Positions 55,166-64,000 of a stretch of 64,000 nt of DNA are shown in pieces. The DNA comes from Capitulum mitella (Eukaryota; Arthropoda; Thecostraca; Pollicipedomorpha; Pollicipedidae): assembly GCA_030062745.1 (NCBI GenBank), contig CP099840.1, positions 14,787,437-14,851,436 on the forward strand. The letters run 5' to 3'. The notes under the pieces were generated by a model. The model was not told the DNA's origin, ran no database searches, and was given only the letters and a program-made list of their open reading frames with translations. Position numbers and translations under genes: made by a program. The number at the start of each line of letters is the position of its first letter. Position 1 is the stretch's first letter.

Positions 55166-56612
55166 GTCACTGCACATTGCATGTCGGACACACTGCACAC
55201 TGCAGGCCGGACTGGTCACACTGCACACTGCAGGCCGGACACACTGCACACTGCAGGCCGGACTGGTCACACTGCACACTGCAGGCCGGACACTACACTG
55301 CAGGCCGGTCACACTGCACACTGCAGGCCGGACTGGTCACACTGCACACTGCAGGCCGGACACACTGCACACTGCAGGCCGGACTGGTCACACTGCACAC
55401 TGCAGGCCGGACTGGTCACACTGCACACTGCAGGCGGGACACACTGCACACTGCAGGCCGGACTGGTCGCACTGCACACTGCAGGCCGGACACACTGCAC
55501 ACTGCAGGCCGGACTGGTCACACTGCACACTGCAGGCCGGACACACTGCACACTGCAGGCCGGACTGGTCACACTGCACACTGCAGGCCGTACACACTGC
55601 ACACTGCAGGCCGGACTGGTCACACTGCACACTGCAGGCCGTACACACTGCACACTGCAGGCCGGACTGGTCACACTGCACACTGCAGGCCGGACACACT
55701 GCACACTGCAGGCCGGACTGGTCACACTGCACACTGCAGGCCGGACACATTGCACACTGCAGGCCGGACTGGTCACACTGCACACTGCAGGCCGGACTGG
55801 TCACACTGCACACTGCAGGCCGTACACACTGCACACTGCAGGCCGGCCTGGTCACACTGCACACTGCAGGCCGGACACACTGCACACTGCAGGCCGGACA
55901 TACTGCACACTGCAGGCCGGCCTGGTCACACTGCACACTGCAGGCCGGACACACTGCACACTGCAGGCCGGACTGGCCACACTGTACACTGCAGGCCGGA
56001 CTGGTCACACTGCACACTGCAGGCCGGACACACTGCACACTGCAGGCCGGACTGGTCACACTGCACACTGCAGGCCGGACACACTGCACACTGCAGGCCG
56101 GACTGGTCACACTGCACACTGCAGGCCGGACACACTACACACTGCAGGCCGGACTGGTCACACTGCACACTGCAGGCCGGATACACTGCACACTGCAGGC
56201 CGGACACACTACACACTGCAGGCCGGACACACTGCACACTGCAGGCCGGACACACTACACACTGCAGGCCGGACACACTGCACACTGCAGGCCGGACACA
56301 CTGCACACTGCAGGCCGGCCTGGTCACACTGCACACTGCAGGCCGGACTGGTCACACTGCACACTGCAGGCCGGACACACTGCACACTGCAGGCCGGACT
56401 GGTCACACTGCACACTGCAGGCCGGACACACTGCACACTGCAGGCCGGACACACTACACACTGCAGGCCGGACACACTGCACACTGCAGGCCAGCCTGGT
56501 CACACTGCACACTGCAGGCCGGACACACTGCACACTGCAGGCCGGACTGGTCACACTGCACACTGCAGGCCGGACACTCTGCCCACTGCAGGCCGGGCCA
56601 GACACCGCAGGT
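55166..56612. repeat. Large minisatellite with alternating 28- and 23-bp units
   Basis: About 57 units built on CACACTGCACACTGCAGGCC, followed either by GGACTGGT (28-bp unit) or GGA (23-bp unit). A long+short pair is 51 bp, i.e. 17 codons. Since no unit has a stop, all three + frames and the - frames stay open for hundreds of codons (one + frame 646 codons). Repeated Thr/Cys/Gln-rich text and lack of splice signals argue against coding. Confidence 0.97.
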
Positions 56613-58680
56613 CAGGAAAAGCAGGACAAAGCATGTTCGTTCAGGTTGCATCATCTAACTTTGACGTCATGTGGTGATCACCAATCGTTGAAACCGGTTA
56701 CGACTCAGCCATATTTGATTGGCTCACATGGCTCAACATTGGCTGTCGAGACTTGCATGTCTTTTCTTGGGGAGAACATCGTAGGCCTCGGTCAATGCTG
56801 CTAACCTGTATTACATGAGTTTAGCGCTCTTTCGTTACATTCAGCAGCATAGTGGCGTACTGTCGGCCACCGCAGCCGATTCCGTTGATTTTCTTAGAGT
56901 GGCGCTGGGTCAGACGTCCGCCCTCACCAGCCCGCAAGTGAGAACGGGTGTGACAAGGGTGCTTGCTCAATGAAGAACGAAGAATGGAGAAACGTGGGTG
57001 AGACGTCGGGCGGAAGGACAGACTCCCGGAGCGTTACCAGCGTGGCTACGTTCTGCTGCCTGACTGTCCACTCCCGCTGGCTCCACGCCTCGCGCTGGAC
57101 GGCCAGGCACCGCCGAGCCAACCTTGTCGAGACAGCCGACCTCAGACGGGAGCGGAGCAGCTCCGAGCCGGTCTTCTCGGCAGCGTCTGTAGTGCATCAG
57201 ACAGGCAGCAGTCTCGCTTCAAGAAGAAGAGGATCCCCGCGGCTGGAAGAGGATCCCCGCAGCGAAGCGCTCTCCCGCTGGCCAGGCGCAAGGCGAGGCG
57301 GCGGGCCCACGGCATCCACACTGCTAAGGAGGCGCTGGCTCCTATGGTGGACCTTGACCCGTCAAAAGCACAATACTGCAGTCTGCAGCAGTCTGCGCAG
57401 GGTCACCAGAGCCTGCTGTGCCCTCCCCGCAAGCAGGAAGCCAGAGCTAAGGCTGTGTGCCTGCCGTCTCCGGATCCCATCACTGTTCAGCCTGCTTGCC
57501 ATTACAGCCATCACTGACCGGCCTGCGTGGAGCTACAACTGCTGGACCAACTGCTGCTGGATTTGGGGCTAACAAGTAATGCAAAGAAAAAGTAAAAGCA
57601 ATGAAAATCATTCAAGAGAATTGTCTGCTTCCACTGAAAATGCAGCATAAATTTAGTTTTTATGTAAAATAATTTTTCATAACCCCAAAGACAGAAGTGG
57701 ATATAATGACCGAAATGGAGTATACAAACGCATTCAAATTACATAAAACGAAACTAATAAATACTTACATTAATAGCTCTTGACAATGCTGTTAAAACAT
57801 GTTCTGTATTCCTGACAGCGTTTTATTTGAATGAGGACCTACACTGTTAATTTATTCGCGCCAGATGGCAAAAGGCCCCACTGTGCGGTGGACCGGTATG
57901 CAGTGTGCACTGATGTGCCGGTGGACCGGTGCACCGGGTGTACTGCTGTGTCGGGTGGACCGGTGGACCTGGTGGACCGGTGTGGCTCTGCAGGGTGGAC
58001 CGGTGTGCCGGGGCCGGCGGCTCACCTCCAGACCGTCGGCCGCCGCCGAGCTGGCGCCCTTCGCCGGCAGGCGATGCCAGATAAGGCCGGCGCGACGCGC
58101 GGCGCGCGGCGCGGCCGCGGCCGCGTCCGGTCGCCGGCCCGGCCGGCCAGGATGTTGCACTCTGCAGCAGCGGCCCCGCATGGCGCGCCGTTCGGGAGGA
58201 ACGAACTGGCCGTGCCCGCCGGGCGCCGCCAACCTGTCCGAGCCGCAGTGCAGTCAGACCGGCCAATTAATCGGTAGAGGTGCACTGTGCACACGGCCCG
58301 CGGCGCCTGCCGAGTACTACCGGCCAGAGGCGCGTCCAGCACGGCACACCGGGGAGACGGCCGTGCGAGAGGCCCGTCCAGCTTCCTACCGGGCGGGCGG
58401 CTGTTTCTGAACTCGCCTCTTTCTGAACAAAACCAAACCCGTCATGGCTTTGGTCTGTCTTAGAGTAGCGCAGCCAAACTCGACATGCAAACAACACACA
58501 ATAACATGTATGGCATACTCTTCGTGGAGTAGTTTGCACACATCGACGCAATCTGCAGCTCGCGAGGGCTTGCCAAGCCTCCGATAATTCTTCGCAGGGC
58601 CTCCTCATCATTGGACGACATCACTATCCCGATACGACGCTTCGGCTGCGGGTCTGAGATGGCCGCCTAACCTGCGTTAG
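56613..58680. other. Unassigned region with one 200-codon open frame
   Basis: 56970-57572 (+) is open but Arg/Ser/Ala-rich with no domain. GGATCCCCGC is duplicated near 57230-57262. 57580-57830 is AT-rich with an AATAAA at about 57757. 57885-58012 has a degenerate GGTGGACCGGTG repeat. No gene can be supported. Confidence 0.3.
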
Positions 58681-59518
58681 ACATTTCCTGGGCCTAGTAA
58701 AGAAAAAGTAGCGGAACAAGAACCCGCGTCAAAACAAAGAACACGCTCAAAAAGACCGACAAAATGAAAACAGTGCAATGCAGATAAGGAAATAAGCGCG
58801 TGGAGAGCACTTGAGCACAGTGTCACTTGAGTGGTCATTCTTTTAGGGGACCTATGGCTTTTTCGGGAAAACGCTTCGAACAGATTACATCCAAAAGAAG
58901 TCATATTTCTTCAAAGGGCCTCAGGCAATGGACCTGGGCGGGCTGTACTGAACTGGAGTTCGGATCCTATCTGGGTGACTCAGCTTTGACCCCGAGTAGG
59001 GTTCGTACCAGTTATGTCCAAAAGCGAGCAAAAGCGAATAAACGACGAGGAATGTCTGCGCTAAACCTGGGCCTTCGCAATTTCGCCAAGAGGATGGCCT
59101 TTTACTTATTACACCCAAAAGCCTCCAAAAGACCAAAAACCTGCAATTTTTCAATGGATGTCACAGAATGAACCCGGGTGGTCTGGGCTGGAAGCGTCAT
59201 CGCTACCGCTGTAAACAGTGATAATGTACTTGTAGTGTCCGTTGAATTTCAGACGTGTTTGGTATGGGATGCCCCTTAACGCAGCACCCAGCCTAGTACT
59301 CGGAGTATTGACCAGTAAAGGGTAAAAAACGAAATTTTCCTCGACAAATTGCGCAAGAAAGTGAAACATCCAGTAAAAAGCATGCCAAAACAGGCCCCGT
59401 CTCGCAGCGGATGATATTTCGTACGTGTCGGCTATTTGCACAGACGGGCCCCTTTTCAGAAAAGGGACTTCTCAAGACCGAGAGGGTTCCCATTATGAAA
59501 CACGATCCGGCACCACCG
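58681..59518. mobile_element. Relic of the 29744-30837 hAT-type family
   Basis: 58690-58800 resembles 29865-29975 (GAACACGCTCAAAA, AAGGAA.TAAGC). 58910-59180 resembles the internal repeats with GGGCCTCA and CACAGAATGAACC. The right end ACGATCCGGCACCACCG (59502-59518) matches the family's terminal sequence. The left end is missing or decayed. Confidence 0.55.
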
Positions 59519-61400
59519 GTCTTGGAACGTAACCCCGTGTGATGCGGAATTTTGGGGCTAGAGGATTCTGGGCCGTATTAACTTTGTTGGTGGCGCGTCG
59601 AACTAGAGCCCCACTCTTCTCAGTCCCCCATTTTACGCTTTGGTCTACATGCTCCGCCCTGGCTGCATGACTGCCATCTCCTCCGATCTCTTACTTGTTA
59701 CCGATCTTGCACAACTATGACCTGATTATACCCATTAATGGTAAATAAGCAACAGCACGTTGAATAACCCATTTTTGTTACGGAAGCAATGCCAACGGAT
59801 ATGAGATGACAAGCTACTTTGAGCAACCAGAAGATTTCATTTTTCCTTTGTAGCGGTGAAAATATCGTACAAAAAATGCCTTTATGTCTGCGTTAAACTT
59901 TCATCCAAAAACTAACCACCCTTCCGATGGATGGAGGTGACGGCTGTCCGCAGTGCGCAATGAGGATTTCCGTGAGGGGGCGCGTCCAAGACATCGAGAA
60001 TGCGAACATCGTTGTCTGTAACAGCATGATTCCCGCCGCAAAACCCGATTACTTAAGATTATTGTCGCCCATCGGCAGAGCAGCACAGCGCTACAGCACA
60101 GGGTGGCGTAGCAAAAGCCGAAAGCGTGGCGACGCCCTTTGGTCGAGGGGGTTCGGGAGACGGTCCACCTTCAGCACGGAATGGAATAAAGAAGGACTTT
60201 TTCGATTTTTATACGGAATTCATGGGCGTTGTTTTATGCTTTTTGGTTACTTTGGCACCCCAATGTTGACTATGCAATCACAGGATGTGAGAATTTAACA
60301 TGAGGCCATGTGAAGTAGGCACTCACAATGAGATGGGCTGTGTAGCCCATAAGGTAATGCGTGAGCAGGCGTTCCTTATTCTTTTTTTAAAAGATTTCAT
60401 GTCCTTGTTACAGTGCTTTTTTAATTACAATCTTTTTGATTTTCTAATTTTTAATTTAATTTTAATTTCGTTGTAGATTCTAAGAAATGAGGCGAAAAAT
60501 TCAATGGAATCAAGTATTTTTCATTTCTTCATTTTTTTTTGAAAGAGCCTAAAGAACAGACGCGAGAAACCAGGCGATCCGCGCGTCAAGCTATTGCGTC
60601 ATAACGTGGAAGCTGTACCCACTGATGGCAGTGGACCTGCTCATCTATGTTAGCATTGAATGCAACGGAGCGATGATGTACATAAGGGTGTATCATGATG
60701 ATATTTTTCTCGCTGATGTAAAATGAAGAACAATAAAAAGTGGCAAATGTGCCAAAATCTTAGTAAAATGGCGAAAGAAGCACGAAAAATAACGTTTTCT
60801 GGTGCCGCCAGGCCAAGGAAGGGGATCCCGATCGTAACTCCCACTGCGTTGTAGTCTCTATGCGCCACGCAGTGGGGGCCCGGTGAGCTAACACCAGGCT
60901 TAGGGCGGCGGACGGGCGGAGGTGTCCATACATCGGTCAGTGATGCTTGCGAACGTTTTATTCAGTCATTCTACACACGACTAGGATAGTCTAGCGTGTG
61001 GACTGCACGTGTGCAGTTTTCTGTGATTTCGTCTGAACCGATCAAAAGCTACGGCGCCACGAACGTTCGAGACTACGGCATGAGGCGAATGAGTACAAAA
61101 GTTGGACATCGAGAACGGTCATGGTGCTGTAACCTAATTTTTTTCAGACGGTCACTGTAAAATGTTGTGGAATTTACGAACTGAGCTTCCTCAATAACAT
61201 TGGAAATCGTTTCCAGACGTTACAGATGGTACACCGAGCATTGGGCTTTGGACAGAGCACGGACATTTTTAGCAGATGGACTGACCTTTAAAGACGAGCA
61301 TCCTTTTTGACACAGAACGACGGCATAGCTTTGCAATGCGGAAGGATGGCGCAGATAAAACCTGACAATTTTCTGTCGGGCAACGGCTGCCGAGACTTCA
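59519..61400. other. Unassigned region
   Basis: No recognisable coding, RNA or repeat feature. 60350-60550 is very AT-rich. The open frame at 59927-60298 has no known domain. Confidence 0.3.
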
Positions 61401-61404
61401 GTGA

Positions 61405-61700
61405 TCACATGCACGGCTCGCCGGGAATCTGATCAACTGAGAGTCTGAGCTCGTGACGCAGCCGCCTCTGCTGGTAAGCGTTCCCAACGAAGACATCGAA
61501 GACATCCTCCATTCTCCGATGGAGTTCCAGAACTGTCCGGTGCACATGCAGGCAGTGGAGCGAGCCGTGCATATAGTTTCTGAAGCCGTCGTCGGGCAGA
61601 AAATCGCCATGGCTTCATCTGCGCCTGCTCTCAGCATCGCAAAGCATTTCGTAGCATTCTTCATTCTGTCATTCCGTCGTTCTGTGGCAAAGATTCCGTA
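61405..61700 (+). pseudogene. Fragment of a mobile-element-type protein
   Basis: Reads VTQPPLLVSVPNEDIEDIL, then CPVHMQAVERAVHIVSEAVV. The HxQAVERxVxxVxEA pattern occurs in uncharacterised, repeat-borne proteins of many invertebrates. Upstream there is a stop and no start, so this is probably a fragment. The assignment is from memory of the motif only. Confidence 0.35.
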
Positions 61701-63045
61701 GCAAGGATGCACACGTGAAATCTACAGTCCAGACAAACATAGTCACGTGACAAATGGCTGAATGAAACGCTCACGAGTACGACTTGTCGTTGCGCGGCCG
61801 CCACCGGCCGGCCACCGCCCGCAGTCTGGCGTTAGCTCAACGGGCTGCCGCCGAGTGGCACGTGGAGACTGCAGCGCCAAGTGGCACGATCGGGAACCCT
61901 TTCCGTGGCCTGGCGACAACAGTGAATGTTGTTTTCTCGGGCATTTTTCAACATTTCCCAAATTGTTTTGCCACTTACGCCGGTTTTTGCTGCTCTCCAC
62001 CAAGAAACTTTTGTCTGACGATGCACGATGACGATACATATCGCAAGCGAGAACAGGTTTAGCTAAAATTTCTGCCACAAAGCTGCCGGTTGGAGCATGA
62101 TTCACTTTCTGTTTCGTCTTATTTTACCGTTATAATTTCGATTTTTTATTTAGGCTTATGTTTAGATACATATACATGTAAATGTATGCTATTTTCTATT
62201 TTTTTCACATTTCATATTTTCTAAATATTTTACAGTTGTGTGCATCCATGGTACGCCAGACACTGTTGCGCTGGCCCGGCTCCGTGTGGGCCGAGAGACT
62301 GGCCTGGAGCGGCGACTCGAAAGTAGCTTCCATCGCCAGCCGTCGCTTCTGACAGTCAGCGGCCACAGGTGGCCACCATTCTGGAAACAGCCGACGCCGC
62401 TCAGGCGGATTAGGCCGTATCGAACAAACGAGGCAGAGCGCGCCACGGGCAGTCCGTCTGGAGTCACGCGCTGGACGGGGGAGGGGGCTCGCCCCCCATC
62501 CCGCCGCAGGCCTATGGCTCAACAGCTGCTGAGCGAGGCCCGTGGAAGACGGTTTGGAACACTGCTCGTCCCACCCATGAGCCCTGCAACAGAGGCGAGA
62601 GCCGGGCGGAGCGCGGGCCGCGCCGCAGCCCGGCCCTGCTGTGGACCACCCGACCGGCCAGTGCCGACCGGCGGCGCGTGGCGGTCGTGCGGTGCTCAGG
62701 CATGCGACCCCTGTCAGACAGGCCCGAGCCGACCGGACCGGACCGGAGCGGCGGCGGCGGCGGCGGCGGCGGAGCGTGCGGCCGCCGTGCAGCCTGTCCG
62801 ACACGCCGCAGCCTGAGGATTATGCTGCTGGCTAGCCAACCGCTGTTGCGGCGTGCTGAGATGTGAGCATCAGTCCGGCACAGCGAAGGACCGGCCGACT
62901 GATGACTGCCGGTCCAACACATCAGAGGACCAGCGGCTGATGGCTGTCGTTCCACCACCAAAGGGCGGCGGATGGGGGAGGAGCTTGTTTTGAGTTTGAT
63001 TTGAGAAAAAAATTGCATTGTTTATTTAAGCTTTAAGAAAATTAG
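61701..63045. other. Unassigned region
   Basis: 61750-62100 mixed, 62110-62235 AT-rich, 62240-62970 CpG-rich with a GGC run (about 62750-62770). Open frames have biased composition and no domain. Confidence 0.3.
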
Positions 63046-63049
63046 AACT

Positions 63050-63560
63050 TATAATATACAGATTATCTTTGGGGATGTAAAGGTGAGGGTCCTATATAGG
63101 GAAAGGTGGCTTTACTCCATTTATTGATGCATCTTTTATTTAAAACTTTATTCTTTATAAGAACTGGGTGCACCATTGACGGTTACAAAGGATGATAAGA
63201 TATTCGAATAATGAGTAATATTATAATTTCTTTGCCATTCATAAGTTATTGTTTTGTTGTTCTAAATTTAGCTTTAAGACGGATACCTTTCTTTGCAAGC
63301 TTTCATTCTGAAAACCTCACTTTAGAGATGTCTCTTAGATATGAGCTGAATTTGTTGAAACTGGTTTTGCTATTTTTATCGATCGGATTGACCGTAGCGT
63401 GCATTTTCCGGCTCATGTATTATTTTGTACGACGAGGTTATGTTATAGGGGGCCCAAGAAACATTAGAAACGGATAAGGAGTAATGTTAAAGTTTTGTAC
63501 AAGCTTGATGACTTTCTCGATTTCTTCGGTATTTTAATCTCTTGCTTGGTTATAGATACG
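63050..63560 (+). pseudogene. nad5: Nuclear copy of mitochondrial nad5 (NUMT)
   Basis: Translation around 63100-63430 follows NADH dehydrogenase subunit 5: LLHLLMHLLFKTLFF, TIDGYKG, DIRIMS, NLALRRIPFFASF and FLSIGLTVACIFRLMYYF. With the invertebrate mitochondrial code (AGA Ser, ATA Met) the NLALRRIPF part becomes NLALSRMPF, closer to the usual LALCGMPF. It contains TGA TAA at 63193-63198 and an upstream frameshift near 63065-63100. TGA would be Trp in mitochondria, but the TAA is a true break. Base composition drops to AT-rich at about 63000, marking a junction. Confidence 0.8.
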
Positions 63561-64000
63561 AGTTTAGTAACTCTGTCTTTTTATCTAAAGAATCTGACTT
63601 TGACAGTGTGTTTTTCATGAGCGTTCTTGGGTTCTTTTTGTCTCAGTCTTCATATAATTTTTTCAACATTTAATTTGGAGTGGGTAATTTGAATAACAGG
63701 GTCAATATGGTAATTGCCTTATCTTTCTTCTCAGTTCATGATTTGATTTCCTTTAAAAACTGGAAGAACGATTAGTTCTTTAGGAGGTAAAGCCTAATAA
63801 GAATTCATAGCATGCCAGAATGCAAATGAAATTTAATGAGTTACTGCTCAGGTCTACAGACCATAAGAATGAGAGGTATTTAAGTGTTTATCCTGACTAT
63901 TGTGAGTAATAGTATTTTTTTACCGCTTTTTTAGATTAAAATAGTTCCAAAGAAAAGCTGCATTGAAGCTGCAAAAGTAATCCAAGTCTTTAAAAGTACA
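63561..64000 (+). other. AT-rich continuation, probably also mitochondrial in origin
   Basis: Hydrophobic AT-rich text may be the nad5 end. Around 63853-63885 the reading STDHKNE resembles the start of cox1 (STNHKDIG in many animals), which would imply rearranged or joined fragments. Weak evidence. Confidence 0.35.

Noticed and set aside
54864..56804. 646-codon + strand open frame with repeated THCTLQAG text
   Set aside because: It consists of the 28/23-bp minisatellite. Other frames and the reverse strand are equally open, so openness is not evidence of coding.
56970..57572. 200-codon protein gene
   Set aside because: Composition-biased, no domain, no convincing splice or start context. 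A real terminal exon near 57510-57570 cannot be excluded.
63211..63477. Nuclear gene for an 88-residue membrane protein
   Set aside because: The reading matches mitochondrial nad5 and continues upstream of the ATG through an in-frame TGA TAA, so it is a NUMT segment.

Overview
Animal nuclear DNA, most likely from an arthropod and probably a crustacean. A GC-rich lineage such as the barnacles is possible but unproven. The evidence is spliced genes with GT..AG introns, an Argonaute of the arthropod AGO1 type (N-terminus MYPVGQ), many hAT, Tc1/mariner, Ty3/gypsy and Penelope-type remnants, long micro- and minisatellites, and a mitochondrial fragment that reads best with the invertebrate mitochondrial code. 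There are no bacterial operons, CRISPR arrays or phage genes.

Two host genes can be assembled exon by exon, both on the + strand. AGO1 runs from a 19-nt start exon at 1916 to a stop at 20265: 14 coding exons, 2715 nt, 904 aa, with every exon phase matching. Its catalytic tetrad and guide 5'-phosphate pocket are intact. The second gene (42289-53699; 4 exons, 383 aa) encodes a four-pass membrane protein that I cannot name. In both genes a minisatellite lies just before the exon 2 acceptor.

Layout: 1-1.9 kb, upstream sequence with a dispersed G-run repeat. 1.9-11.5 kb, AGO1 intron 1, AT-rich, with a hairpin, a long-inverted-repeat element, a tRNA-type SINE, a Penelope fragment and a 1-kb minisatellite. 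11.5-20.3 kb, AGO1 exons. 20.3-22.1 kb, probable 3'UTR. 22.6-36.2 kb, nested transposon remains: gypsy-like elements on both strands (one with an env-like region), a Tc1/mariner transposase relic and hAT-type non-autonomous elements with 8-bp target duplications. 38.4-40.8 kb, a transposon cluster splitting a minisatellite. 41-54 kb, the membrane-protein gene with satellite-rich introns. 55.2-56.6 kb, a large minisatellite. 57-63 kb, mostly unassigned sequence with repeat relics. 63.05-64 kb, a nuclear copy of mitochondrial DNA (nad5).

The two genes show no functional link beyond adjacency. The only system-level theme is an RNA-silencing effector gene surrounded by decayed transposons, which is ordinary for an animal genome. 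I found no convincing new multi-gene system. The more unusual signals are the remote AGO1 start exon, an insertion near the AGO1 C-terminus, pseudo-donor repeats in intron 11, minisatellites abutting acceptors, the hAT family dated by its insertions, interleaved opposite-strand retroelements, and the mitochondrial insertion.
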